In this document: one piece after another, positions 27,773-37,749 of the stretch
Layout: each line of letters opens with the position of its first letter
How positions within the stretch are numbered: position 1 is the first letter of the stretch
Source of the DNA: Bacteroidota bacterium
Lineage (GTDB): Bacteria; Bacteroidota; Bacteroidia; NS11-12g; UBA9320
Reading direction: 5' to 3'
Assembly: GCA_016124755.1 (NCBI GenBank)
Contig: WGNA01000015.1
Span: 1 to 64,000, forward strand
DNA length: 64,000 nt
Translations under genes and position numbers: made by a program
Notes under the pieces: generated by a model
What the model saw: the letters and a program-made list of their open reading frames with translations, nothing else
What the model was told of the DNA's origin: nothing
Databases searched by the model: none

Positions 27773-28873
27773 TCAGTCAATCAGTATGCGAACCCCAACT
27801 GCGTGAGTTCCGCTAAAGGGATTGCTATGACGGTATGAGTAGTCTACTGCGAAAATGTTATCGCTGGTTTTTCCCATTGGGAGCTCAATCGAAAATCCTC
27901 CGGTTAAACCATTGTAGGCGGTGGTTCTTTCACTAGAGTTGGTGATGCCTTTTTCGTAAGCATATCCGCCTCTCAGCATAAAGATCTTTTTGTAACCGTA
28001 TTCAAGTCCGAACGTAAACTGATTCCGGGAATATGCATTTGATGTAAAGTTCAATGCAGTTGTGAGTCGGTTGTTATAGGTCTCTTTAGTTTTATCCAAT
28101 CGAAAATCATAAGAACCACCAATATTGATGAGCGTAGGCAAACCGTAGCTTGCAGTTCTCCACAAATAAGATTGCTGAACATCATTGTTCGGATTGTTGG
28201 CTTTAAAGGTTAAACCGTCTCCTCCGTATTTGGAATCGGGGCCAACGTTTTTCATGCTGATTCCGAATTTGATGTCGTTCTTTTTGAGTTTGTCTTTTTT
28301 GTTACTGGTTTCTGTGTACTGAATACCTCCGTCGATAGCAATACCCGATGATTTCGCATTGGGAATACTTTCTGAATGAATCCGTACCAAAACACCACCG
28401 GAAATACTCGTGGTGAATTTTTTAGCGAAACCAATTCCGATGTTGTTCAGTCGTGGAGAAACAGTTCCGAGTCCGCCTTCTGGTTGTTCAACCGTGGTGA
28501 TATCGATGTCTCCGAGATTGGTAGTCATTACAGACAGAGATAAAACACCTTCTCCGCCAAGAGACTGGGCGAATCCGAACGAGTTAATTGAGATCCCGCT
28601 TCCAACAAGCCAGTTGGTGTTTGAGAATCCGAGTTCCGTTTTGTGGGCATGAGCCAAACCTCCGATGTTCACAAAAGTTGCTTCCAAACCACGAACACTG
28701 CTCACAGAAGCCCATCCCATTCCACTGGTTTGTGCCCATGGATTAATGAGTAACTGTGTAGCTCCTGCCTGACCAATCCGATCCGGGTTACCGGCGTAAG
28801 TTGCGACAGACAGTGCGGCAACAGATGCCAGAGTGAGGATGGATTTTTTGGTCTTAAATATATTTCTCTTCAT
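27773..28873 (-). CDS. PorV/PorQ-family outer-membrane barrel protein
   Basis: 366 residues. ATG 28873 (MKRNIFKTKKS) is chosen over the TTG three codons earlier. A signal peptide cut after TYA (near residue 27) is followed by the family hallmark AGATQLLINPWAQTSGMGWASV and a FadL-like barrel of alternating strands; the C-terminus is AVGVRILID. In T9SS, PorV shuttles cargo between the translocon and the attachment complex; PorQ has a related role. This copy is next to a secreted 1304-residue protein and a TonB-dependent receptor, suggesting a role in exporting or anchoring that protein (inference). Confidence 0.87.
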   Translation of the reverse strand: MKRNIFKTKKSILTLASVAALSVATYAGNPDRIGQAGATQLLINPWAQTSGMGWASVSSVRGLEATFVNIGGLAHAHKTELGFSNTNWLVGSGISINSFGFAQSLGGEGVLSLSVMTTNLGDIDITTVEQPEGGLGTVSPRLNNIGIGFAKKFTTSISGGVLVRIHSESIPNAKSSGIAIDGGIQYTETSNKKDKLKKNDIKFGISMKNVGPDSKYGGDGLTFKANNPNNDVQQSYLWRTASYGLPTLINIGGSYDFRLDKTKETYNNRLTTALNFTSNAYSRNQFTFGLEYGYKKIFMLRGGYAYEKGITNSSERTTAYNGLTGGFSIELPMGKTSDNIFAVDYSYRHSNPFSGTHAVGVRILID

Positions 28874-28897
28874 TTTTATCAACTTCAGGTTTTCAGA

Positions 28898-31800
28898 TTA
28901 GAAGGAATCGAGATCAAGTTCACGCATTATTCCCATCCATTTAAACACATATTCACCGAGTTCACCGGCATCAACGTGAATAATGTATGTTCCGCTTGCT
29001 ATCGGTACACGTGCACTGTTTTTAAGATCCCACGTGATTTCAGTAGACTCACTGTCTTTAATAATTCTTCGAACTAAACTTCCGTCGACTGTATAAATGC
29101 TGATTTTACAGGTCTTGGGCAAGTTGGTGAATTTCACCTTGTTTTCAACCGGGTTGTTTTCGTATTGTGAATATGCGAAGTAAGGGTTCGGTACCGCCCG
29201 AATGTTACTCAGCCAGTTTTTACCGAATTCAGCACTTTGCTCTGTGTAAACAGCTTTTGTATTGAATGTATAAACCGGATTATTTCGGTTGGTGTTTGAA
29301 GAAGTTACATAGTACTGATATGGTTTTTTAACACGCAATTTGAAAGTTACTTCCGTCACCGGCATCGGCATTCCGTTGGCATCTTCTTCCATTTTATAAC
29401 CGGAAGACAAGAAGGTAGGAATAGCCCACATTGCGTGTACTAGCACTTTTGTGTTCAAATCAGAAAAGTACTTAGTCTGATTAACAGCAGCGGCATCGTT
29501 CAATGTGTTTAAATAATAATTCCCTTCATCGTATCTAGGACCACTTGGATACTGTGGCTTATATGATGAATCGGTGTCCATGATATAAACATAATGACGG
29601 CCTCCAAACGCTGGGTAAGAATTGCTGTATGTTCCGGCATCGTCTGTTGGATTCCACTTCATATCCCGGCCGTTGTTGGCGCCCTGATAGGAATCTTCTC
29701 CCAAAATAATGTTGAGTCTTTGACCGGTCTCAACATTAATCGCATAACCCGGGAACCAGCTTCTGCCTTGTTCCGCAGAGTTTTCGGTACCATCAATGTT
29801 TAATGAATTGTGTTTTCGGATTTCAAATTTCTTAGCCCCGCCTTCGTTCAATTCTTCACTTTCACCCATTTCCAGAACCAAACATTTAGACCATTTTGAT
29901 TTATCGGGTGTGATAACAATGTCAACGCTCGACAGGTTCGATAAGTCGTGCCACGGGTTTTCCGGATGAGCGCCGTTGTATGCGATTCCGTGAACTAATG
30001 TAAAAGGTCGTTCAATTGGCGGATCATTCTGATCTGCCGGATAGATATCTCTGGACGCAAGACGGTAAGGTGCTATTCTGCCATTCCAGATCTTCTCATA
30101 AATTTCAAACTGGTCGATAGACACGGAGTTCAGCACATAATCATCGACCGAATAATCCTTCTTGGTTTTATTGGAACCGCTTCTTCCGGAACGGATCCAA
30201 TCGTACCACACTCCGTTGTCAATATCCGGGATGGCAGTTAACCATTGTTTGCTGTTGTTCGGCCAGATAACTTCCCAACTGATGAGTCCGTTTGTCTGAT
30301 CTTCATGATCCCCGGGTTGTGAAACTTGATTAATGGTAATGGCAATTCCCCAATCTTTTAGCGGATCGCCGGTGGTTGCTTCGGTAACGAGTTGTTCGTT
30401 TGTATAATCGATACTGTAAATTGAATAGATGGTATCGTTCGTTAATGTATTAACTAAAATCCAGGTTGTATTTGCGGCGTTGAGTCCCTTAAGTCTTTCT
30501 ATCACACTTGATGTCGGCGGGTTTTCCAAAAGAACTAATTTGAATTCTCCCTGAGGAACTTTCAAAGGATCCACGATTTTAATATTCACCGGACCTGCAC
30601 CGATTTCGTATTCAGGGAAATCCATGTAGCCGTTTTTCATGATTTCAGCTTTGCTTTCTTCGGTAAGTTCCAAAGCAACGCCTCCGTTTCCTCGACCTTC
30701 AACCCGAACGATTTTTGGGCCGTCACCATATTTACCGTTCAGTTTCAAACCTCCGTCGCGTGGTTCCGGACTATTTGGAGTTGCATTAAACTGTTGGATT
30801 TTTCTACCTGCGAGGTATTCCTGAGTCGGGTGACCCGGAAGAGCAGCATAAGAAATTACCATGTAGTAATATGTCTTGTTGTTAACTAAAGTCTTGTTGT
30901 TACCGGTTGCAAAAGCATCTTCGGTAAGCGATAATGAATGAACAAGTCCGGTGTTAGGGCCTTCCACCATCAGTTTTGGAAGAGGTTCTCCCAACACTTC
31001 ATCAAACGGAGTGTTCACTAATCTTACAATACTGTCTTTAAGGTCACAGGTGAAAACTTCACGAGCCTTATCAATGTTGGCCAGATCGCCTGTACCAACG
31101 GTAGAATTCGCTAATTGGTAAACACGGTATCCCTGAAAGTGATAGATGTTCGGAACCCCGTCTGTATAGGTAATTTCTTCATAGCTCTCAATTCGCTTGG
31201 TGTCGGAGAACATTAAAACCAACTGGTTGCTCAATTCTCTGACTTCGATAAGCGGAGCATCCGGACCGTCGAGGATGTCGAAACAGTTGTCAAACAATTC
31301 CTGCGCTTTACGGCTTGATGATTTCAGGAGATCAAGAGAGCCGGTTGCTCCACCGGAACTGGTTCTTGCCCACACAACGCCAACAGTGACCTTATTTACA
31401 GCTCCGGGCTTTAAAGTAAATGGACCGGAAGACTGAATAAATCGTCTGTCTTGTGGTGTGTTGCCGGCAGTTTTTTCTGTCCAGTTGGTCGGATGTTCCG
31501 GGTCGGAAGTTCCGGGGAACATGTAGTTGGCACATTCTGAACCGGATCGTCCGTCTGCACCATATTTAATACAAGCTCCGTCTTTCCAGAGACCGCGTAA
31601 ATAGTTGTAATAGTGAACCGGTGATTGTGGGTTACCGGTGAGATAGAAGTCGTTATTAAAGTAAACGAACTTGCTCATCCCCAGTTCCACCATTGTGTCG
31701 GTACCGTTAATTGTTGTATCTGCTTTCGGGCCTTCAAAGAAGTCAACACCAACCGACGGAGGGTTCAATCCGTAACCCAAAATTCCTTCGTCGTTATCGT

Positions 31801-32812
31801 CGCCGTTATAACAGAATCCGAGACTCAGTTCCACGTCGCAACCCACGTAGTCATCGGAGTAGTTACCCAAATCCGGGTCAACCCATTGCCCGAAATATGT
31901 GTCAGACAATTTGGTATTACCCCGGTTGATAATTCGGGTGGTATAGAAGGTCATGTTGTTGATCTCATCGTTTGTGGCGTAGGCAAAAGCGGTGGTCTGC
32001 AATTCGAGACCGATTGCTTGTCCCTGAGTTTCGGAGTGAATGTTACCCCGGTCGTTATAAACAAACCAAAGCATTTGATCCGGTTGTTGGTCTGGGCCGT
32101 TTTTATCACGTGCGATAGGTGTTCCCCGACATTCTGTTTGGAGTACCGGATAATCACCCTGCTCAGGTTCGTACAGTCCGTTCTGATCCTCATCGAAGAA
32201 AGGAGCTAGAAATTCCGGGTCATTTGCCTGCTTTCCATTGCCGGGCCAATTCTGAATACTGGCACCGATTGAAACCAAAGTTCCGTTGTCGAAAGCATTT
32301 CTGTGTTTTTCAATTTCTTCACGGGTTACCTCGTAAATCTCGTCGTAATTATCGCATCGACTTGAATTTGTGGTCGATGTTACCCTGTCGAGTGGACCCG
32401 GCCAAAAGTCTGAACCACTTTGACGATAGGTCATCGCCGCAAGTTTTAATACTCCTTCGTCTTCTCCACCAATCCAGAGTGCTCCGGCGAAGATGGAATT
32501 TTTACGAACTGAGTTTAAGTCAAGAACTTTCGGAATTTCATAACGTGCATTCGACAAATCCCACCACATGTCACCACCGTTTAGAATTCGCGTTCGAACG
32601 TTATTGATGTCGAGGTCGGCTTGTGCGGAGGCAGGGTCACAATCTGATGCGTATTTCATCAAACGGTTTGATGTTCCGCTTGACTGGTTTTTATCAGGAG
32701 ACTTGCTTGCCGAAGGATTCGGTACATTTTCCCGGGCGGAAACACTCAGTCCCAGAGAAATGATTAGGGTTAAAATTCCTGTCTTTTTCATTATGCTCTT
32801 TCTCATTTTCAT
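28898..32812 (-). CDS. Large secreted surface protein of the receptor locus
   Basis: 1304 residues with a signal peptide (MKMRKSIMKKTGILTLIISL, cut after VSA near residue 26). The mature part begins with LDINNVRTRILNGGDMWWD, a segment I associate with large Bacteroidota surface proteins. Several beta-rich domains follow, with DQNGLYEPEQGDYP (Ca2+-type loop) and long loops. The C-terminal 90 residues (from RAVPNPYFAYS) have the Ig-like pattern ISIYTVDGSLVRRI followed by WDLKNSARVPIASGTYIIHV, resembling T9SS type A/FlgD-like sorting domains, then a 20-residue extension. Secretion by T9SS is likely but not shown. It is the middle gene of the operon: the receptor stop lies 10 bp before its start, and the barrel gene follows after 24 bp. 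Confidence 0.85.
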   Translation of the reverse strand: MKMRKSIMKKTGILTLIISLGLSVSARENVPNPSASKSPDKNQSSGTSNRLMKYASDCDPASAQADLDINNVRTRILNGGDMWWDLSNARYEIPKVLDLNSVRKNSIFAGALWIGGEDEGVLKLAAMTYRQSGSDFWPGPLDRVTSTTNSSRCDNYDEIYEVTREEIEKHRNAFDNGTLVSIGASIQNWPGNGKQANDPEFLAPFFDEDQNGLYEPEQGDYPVLQTECRGTPIARDKNGPDQQPDQMLWFVYNDRGNIHSETQGQAIGLELQTTAFAYATNDEINNMTFYTTRIINRGNTKLSDTYFGQWVDPDLGNYSDDYVGCDVELSLGFCYNGDDNDEGILGYGLNPPSVGVDFFEGPKADTTINGTDTMVELGMSKFVYFNNDFYLTGNPQSPVHYYNYLRGLWKDGACIKYGADGRSGSECANYMFPGTSDPEHPTNWTEKTAGNTPQDRRFIQSSGPFTLKPGAVNKVTVGVVWARTSSGGATGSLDLLKSSSRKAQELFDNCFDILDGPDAPLIEVRELSNQLVLMFSDTKRIESYEEITYTDGVPNIYHFQGYRVYQLANSTVGTGDLANIDKAREVFTCDLKDSIVRLVNTPFDEVLGEPLPKLMVEGPNTGLVHSLSLTEDAFATGNNKTLVNNKTYYYMVISYAALPGHPTQEYLAGRKIQQFNATPNSPEPRDGGLKLNGKYGDGPKIVRVEGRGNGGVALELTEESKAEIMKNGYMDFPEYEIGAGPVNIKIVDPLKVPQGEFKLVLLENPPTSSVIERLKGLNAANTTWILVNTLTNDTIYSIYSIDYTNEQLVTEATTGDPLKDWGIAITINQVSQPGDHEDQTNGLISWEVIWPNNSKQWLTAIPDIDNGVWYDWIRSGRSGSNKTKKDYSVDDYVLNSVSIDQFEIYEKIWNGRIAPYRLASRDIYPADQNDPPIERPFTLVHGIAYNGAHPENPWHDLSNLSSVDIVITPDKSKWSKCLVLEMGESEELNEGGAKKFEIRKHNSLNIDGTENSAEQGRSWFPGYAINVETGQRLNIILGEDSYQGANNGRDMKWNPTDDAGTYSNSYPAFGGRHYVYIMDTDSSYKPQYPSGPRYDEGNYYLNTLNDAAAVNQTKYFSDLNTKVLVHAMWAIPTFLSSGYKMEEDANGMPMPVTEVTFKLRVKKPYQYYVTSSNTNRNNPVYTFNTKAVYTEQSAEFGKNWLSNIRAVPNPYFAYSQYENNPVENKVKFTNLPKTCKISIYTVDGSLVRRIIKDSESTEITWDLKNSARVPIASGTYIIHVDAGELGEYVFKWMGIMRELDLDSF

Positions 32813-32822
32813 TGTCGGTTAG

Positions 32823-35800
32823 TTAGAATGTTAAACGAACACCAAGTCTTGCAAGACGCGGAGTTGCGTAATTAGTCTGATCGTTCATCTTGATAGAATA
32901 CAGATCGATGAAAGACTGCTGATTAACCTGTTCCTGAATGTAGGTCTGACCTGCAGGGGAGTTGAGGTAACCGTCGTCGTTCGGCAAACCGGTATATCCA
33001 TACACGCTTTGAATAATTCGGTTATTAAGAAGGTTTTGAATCCAAAGGAATACTGTGATTTCGTAGTGATCAGACCGGTAAGATTTCGGGTCGGTTTTAC
33101 GAACCACAAAAGATTTCTGAGCGTTCATATCCACTTTAAACTGCCAGGGGAGACGGCTTCCAAAAGGGTTACCGCTGAGGAATGATCGCTGAACACGTCC
33201 AAGATCGGCCTGAGCTGTTGAGGTTGGGATCGCATCACGTGAATAAGGTGCTCCGGACTTGGTTGTTGCGATAAAGTTAACACCGGAGTTTGCGAAGATC
33301 TTTTTACCAAACCAGATCGGGCCTTTGTATTCTCTTTCGTTTTCGAAACGATAATCGAGGATCGCAACGAGTTTGTGACGGATGTCAACGTCAAGCGGGT
33401 AAAGAGAACGAAGGTTCGGTTGGTTGGCCTGAATCAATGCCTGTTGTGAGTTTACGTTTGAACCGGTTCCGTCTGCGAAGAGGAGAGCATAGTTCGCGGT
33501 AAGTGAAACCCTTCCGTTTCCTCTGAGCTCGTATTCAACACGGAAAGACTTGGTAGTTGAAAAGTCGATGTTTGAATACGTGTTGTACGTAACCGGGTAC
33601 GCCTGATAAAGTCTGATAAGTCCGAAGTCGTTTCGGGTTTCAGCATACGAAGCGATGATGCTTACCGCTGAGTTATCAGAAAGTTTTTGTTTGAATCCTA
33701 ATTCGTAGTTGGTACGAATACGTGGAAGCATATTGGAGTTTGCAATGGTTCTTGACTGAGAAGCCTGCAGATAATAGTACTGGTTGATTGGAGCGAAGGT
33801 CACTCCATCTGCAGGTCGCTGAGCAAGAACATCGTAGTTAGCAAAAAACTGAGCTTCTGTATTGATCGGGAAAGAGAACCAAACCCTTGGGAGAACGTTC
33901 ACCTGTGGATCGTAATCTTTGAATGACTCACGTACAATTTCCTGATGCTGTCCGTCAACGAGGAATGGCTGAACTTGTCCGCCGGTTTCGTTGGCGATAA
34001 GGTCAGGTGTAGAAATCTGATTTCCGTTGGCATCGTACCAGGTATTGTCTTTTCGGTAACCGAGAATTTCGGATGGAGATTCTGAGTTGTTCACGTAAAC
34101 CGCGTAATCGTCGCCGATGCTGGCAGGGTGATGAATGGTTCTTCCCTGAATTTCGGTTACTTCTCCGGCTGTTTTTATCGGGAACAACGAATACGGATCT
34201 TTCAGAACGAATTGGTTCGCATCGTATCGTTCGATACGAACTCCCAATCGGAAGATGAGATCTTTAAACGCAAATTTATCCTGGAACCAAACTGCAGAAT
34301 AAATCGGAGCAAACGATCCGATTGACCGGTTTTGCTGATCGTACAGGAAGTTGGCAAGACTGGGTCTGTTTCGAACCCGGTTTCCTTTGTAATCGTAACC
34401 ATAGTATGAAACATAACTGTTACCATTATTCCAGAGATCATTAGCACTAAACATGTCCATCGAGAAAACACTCGGTGACAAAGAATTGATGTCGATATAA
34501 GATGTTTCGGTAATCGGATTTCCGTAAACGTCTTTGTAGCCTTCAGAAATTAGTTTTTCTCTGAGGTTTTTGTCAAAAGTTTTTTGGGCGGCGTAATCAA
34601 CTTTAGTGTTGTAATAAATGGTGTCGAGGAATCTTCCGTTTTCGTCGTAGGCATGAATACCACCAATGGTGTAATCGCCATTCTGATATTTGTCTAGGTT
34701 GGCGAGGTGACCATTTGCCAACTGGTTCATGAGCACCCAAAGTCCGTTTGCATTCAAGCCGTAACCGCTGGCGAGGTTTTGCTCGTAGCGAACCCCGAAC
34801 TGAAGATCATGTTTGTTTTTGAGATTCAAACTGGCTTCTCCCATCGCATAAGCACTGAATCGCTCGTATTGGGATTTGGAATAATTGGATGTAATCATTC
34901 CAGGGTTGTAGAATAAAGAGTAAGTGTTTGGAATTGTCCATCCGTTCAAAACACCCTGACCAAGTTGAATAGCTCCGTCGCTGGTTACTTTCTGGTCCAG
35001 GTTGCTTGCGTTGTTGAAGAAGTTGGTTGTGTAATTAGCTCTTGCTGTGTTCTTATTACTCGGAGTGAATGTTACCAGAGTATCCGTGTAACCGGCAAGC
35101 TCCCAGTAACCTCTTCTTAACACAGAATCACCGTTCTGGTCAATGAAGAGTTTTTCTTTATCGGAATAAGTGTAATAAGGAGTTCTGTAGTGGTTGAACT
35201 GACCAATGTAGCCATAGTCAAAAATGTTCGAACCGTGATTCGGATCGTATGAGGTACTGTTTACCGTTTGATAGTCGATACGAACTGTGTAGAAAGCGTC
35301 TGAGATGAGAGATTTCTTTTCACCTTCCTTGTCGTTTTCATCAGTCGACCTCAATCGTTGTGTGAACTTGATATAGGTAAGATAATTATATTGTTCGGAA
35401 ACAGAATTGTTCCGGTAATTCAGAAGGTATTGAGACTGACTGTAGTTATGCCCGTTGGTGTAACGACCACTGCCGAAAAGGGTAATCGTGGTGTTTTTGT
35501 TGGGCTGAAATTCGAGTTTAGCCTGAAGGGATCCTGCATAGTAATCCATATTTCTTCTGGCTTTTTCTTTCACCATATCGTCTTTGGTGATGAAAGATGC
35601 ACTGGGCACAAAACCACTTCCGTTGGGATCTGCAACCAATGGATTTTGTTCGATGTTGTTTAGAACATCATCCTTAACTACGTATACTCCGCCGTAATAC
35701 GGGGATGGATCATTGGCAAAGTTGAAATCACCTGAAAGCTGGAAACCGAGAGCTACGTATTCTTTGTCCCCTCCTCCTTTATTCTTAACCCAAAGCGGTC

Positions 35801-36572
35801 CGGAAAGGTAACCCTGAGCATAGTTGTATTGATACGGATCAAAAAGAGAAGATGTAATTAATTCTAATGACTTTCTAACATAGCGTGTCGGACCTTTGGT
35901 GGTAATACTGATCGCTCCACCGGTAAAGTCACCGTATTGTGCCGGAATACCAGATTGGATAATGTCTACCTGACCCTGTGCCTGCTGTGGAACGTTTGCA
36001 CTTCCAACCACAGCTACCCCGTCGATGAAATAACGTGTGGCATCAGTTCGCTGCCCGAGGAAAGATACGTTACCGTTTTTGTCCTGGTTCGCTGCTGAAG
36101 ATGTTGATGCAATTGCACCCATACTTCTGGTCGGCAGTTTTACCAGGTCTTTATCTGTGAACGATTTCTGGTTTTTATCTTTCTCGATAAGACTTGTTTT
36201 GTAGGCTGTTACCGTTGCCGTTTTCAAAACTTCACCTTCTTCGGTTGCGGTAAGTTCAATGTTGAGATAGGTGATGTTGTTCGCCGAAACAATTACACCG
36301 GTAAACTCTCTGGCCTGATATCCGATTGAAGAGGCAGTTACAGAATACTCACCCGGTTCCAGCGCTTTGATATTGTAGTTACCTGATTCGTCAGAGAATC
36401 CACCACCTTTTCCGATTCCGTCTCTTTTTACGATGATGTCGACATAATCGAGTGGCGATTTAGTTTTACTGTCTATGATCTTTCCGCGGATCTCCCCGAA
36501 ATTCGACTGGGCGAAACCTGCGGAACTACATAACCAAATGCTTAGTACTACGAGGTAAAGCTTTCTTATCAT
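32823..36572 (-). CDS. TonB-dependent receptor (carboxypeptidase-like domain)
   Basis: 1249 residues, outer membrane. Signal peptide MIRKLYLVVLSIWLCSSAGF; carboxypeptidase-regulatory-like domain at about 25-110 (GEIRGKIIDSKTKSPLDYV, GNYNIKALEPGEYSV); plug at about 135-240 with FIDGVAVVG and GIPAQYGDFTGGAI; then a 22-strand-type barrel ending in LGVRLTF with terminal Phe. Substrate not readable. It is the first gene of the operon with the large secreted protein and the PorV/PorQ-like barrel. The gene ending at 37750 is its paralog. Confidence 0.93.
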   Translation of the reverse strand: MIRKLYLVVLSIWLCSSAGFAQSNFGEIRGKIIDSKTKSPLDYVDIIVKRDGIGKGGGFSDESGNYNIKALEPGEYSVTASSIGYQAREFTGVIVSANNITYLNIELTATEEGEVLKTATVTAYKTSLIEKDKNQKSFTDKDLVKLPTRSMGAIASTSSAANQDKNGNVSFLGQRTDATRYFIDGVAVVGSANVPQQAQGQVDIIQSGIPAQYGDFTGGAISITTKGPTRYVRKSLELITSSLFDPYQYNYAQGYLSGPLWVKNKGGGDKEYVALGFQLSGDFNFANDPSPYYGGVYVVKDDVLNNIEQNPLVADPNGSGFVPSASFITKDDMVKEKARRNMDYYAGSLQAKLEFQPNKNTTITLFGSGRYTNGHNYSQSQYLLNYRNNSVSEQYNYLTYIKFTQRLRSTDENDKEGEKKSLISDAFYTVRIDYQTVNSTSYDPNHGSNIFDYGYIGQFNHYRTPYYTYSDKEKLFIDQNGDSVLRRGYWELAGYTDTLVTFTPSNKNTARANYTTNFFNNASNLDQKVTSDGAIQLGQGVLNGWTIPNTYSLFYNPGMITSNYSKSQYERFSAYAMGEASLNLKNKHDLQFGVRYEQNLASGYGLNANGLWVLMNQLANGHLANLDKYQNGDYTIGGIHAYDENGRFLDTIYYNTKVDYAAQKTFDKNLREKLISEGYKDVYGNPITETSYIDINSLSPSVFSMDMFSANDLWNNGNSYVSYYGYDYKGNRVRNRPSLANFLYDQQNRSIGSFAPIYSAVWFQDKFAFKDLIFRLGVRIERYDANQFVLKDPYSLFPIKTAGEVTEIQGRTIHHPASIGDDYAVYVNNSESPSEILGYRKDNTWYDANGNQISTPDLIANETGGQVQPFLVDGQHQEIVRESFKDYDPQVNVLPRVWFSFPINTEAQFFANYDVLAQRPADGVTFAPINQYYYLQASQSRTIANSNMLPRIRTNYELGFKQKLSDNSAVSIIASYAETRNDFGLIRLYQAYPVTYNTYSNIDFSTTKSFRVEYELRGNGRVSLTANYALLFADGTGSNVNSQQALIQANQPNLRSLYPLDVDIRHKLVAILDYRFENEREYKGPIWFGKKIFANSGVNFIATTKSGAPYSRDAIPTSTAQADLGRVQRSFLSGNPFGSRLPWQFKVDMNAQKSFVVRKTDPKSYRSDHYEITVFLWIQNLLNNRIIQSVYGYTGLPNDDGYLNSPAGQTYIQEQVNQQSFIDLYSIKMNDQTNYATPRLARLGVRLTF

Positions 36573-36654
36573 TGGTCTTCTTTTATACGTTATTTACAAG
36601 TCAGTATATCGGCGAAAGCTACTTAACTTTCTATTAAACTGCAAAAAAAGTAAA

Positions 36655-37647
36655 TTATCCCACAAAAAGCCCTGCATCGTTAAAATGTTCATTCTGTGGG
36701 CTTTCAACTCCAGACAGGTATAAAATACCCGCCAAAAGCACTTTGGAAATCTTCTCATACGACTCAATAGTCCAACCTCCTACATGAGGAGTCAGCAAAA
36801 CATTGTCGCGTTGAGCTAAATTTTCTAAGGTTTTATTTTCATCAACACTATAGGTGCTGAGATTTTCATTTTCTAATACATCAGAGCCAAAGCCTGTGAT
36901 TTTTCCGGAATCCAATCCTCTTAAAATGGCTTTGGTATCCATAATTCCGCCTCTCGATAAATTGAGCAACGTGAATGGATTCTGAACCGAACGGATAAAA
37001 TCATCATTGATCCAATGTCGGGTTTCAAACGTGAGCGGCACATGAAACGAAATCACATCTGCCCGATTCAAAAGGGTTTGCAAATCGGTTTCAATAACCC
37101 CATGAGAGGCGAAACCGGATTTGTATTTATCATAAGCGAGAATGCGGCAGCCAAACCCGGAGAGCTTTTCTGCAACCGCAGAACCTGTATTCCCAAAACC
37201 GATCAGGCCAATGGTCATGGAGCCAATTTCCCGCCCGCGATTTCCTTCGCGATCCCATATTTTTTGAGCGATTTCCCGATTGCCTTTCACAATTTTATGC
37301 GTGAGTGAAAGCAGCATTCCAACAGTTTGTTCACCAACAGCATCCCGGTTTCCCAAACCTGCGTTCATTACTTCAATGTCGAGATCTGCCGCGGTTCTCA
37401 GGTCGATAGTCTCCATCCCGGCACCGGCTCGGGCTATAAGTTTTAATCCTTCTAAACTTCTCAGGCGTTTGGAGTCGAGATTAATTTTACTTCGAACGAC
37501 CAGAGCATTGAATTCGGGGAAAGATCTTTCTATCTCTTCTGCCGAAATATCCGGCCGGTAACTGAAATCAATTCCTGCTTTTTGCAGTCCGTGCATGAGA
37601 GACTCGTGCACATCGTCGGCAATCAGGATGTTGAACATTGATTTCAT
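36655..37647 (-). CDS. D-2-hydroxyacid dehydrogenase (SerA-like)
   Basis: 330 residues from ATG 37647 (MKSMFNILIADDVHES); the frame is open to 37716, but a near-consensus -7 box (TACTTTCG, 37662-37669) lies between. NAD-binding GxGxxG is in GLIGFGNTGSAV near residue 148; RAGAGMETID, NLSRGGIMDTKAI and TPHVGGWTIES are family motifs with the catalytic Arg, Glu and His in the usual places. By family it oxidises or reduces 2-hydroxyacids; 3-phosphoglycerate dehydrogenase without the ACT domain is one option. It lies between two paralogous receptors and probably has no link to them. Confidence 0.9.
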   Translation of the reverse strand: MKSMFNILIADDVHESLMHGLQKAGIDFSYRPDISAEEIERSFPEFNALVVRSKINLDSKRLRSLEGLKLIARAGAGMETIDLRTAADLDIEVMNAGLGNRDAVGEQTVGMLLSLTHKIVKGNREIAQKIWDREGNRGREIGSMTIGLIGFGNTGSAVAEKLSGFGCRILAYDKYKSGFASHGVIETDLQTLLNRADVISFHVPLTFETRHWINDDFIRSVQNPFTLLNLSRGGIMDTKAILRGLDSGKITGFGSDVLENENLSTYSVDENKTLENLAQRDNVLLTPHVGGWTIESYEKISKVLLAGILYLSGVESPQNEHFNDAGLFVG

Positions 37648-37749
37648 TTTGGGTCTGAATTCGAAAGTATTTCTAATTGTGCTGCTCTTAAAACCTCGCT
37701 TTACGAGTGTCTGCAATGATTTGAGAAACGGTAATGCATGATGATAATC

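Noticed and set aside
31625-32209. Plus-strand ORF of 194 codons
   Set aside because: Lies wholly inside the 1304-residue secreted protein on the other strand and lacks recognisable domains.
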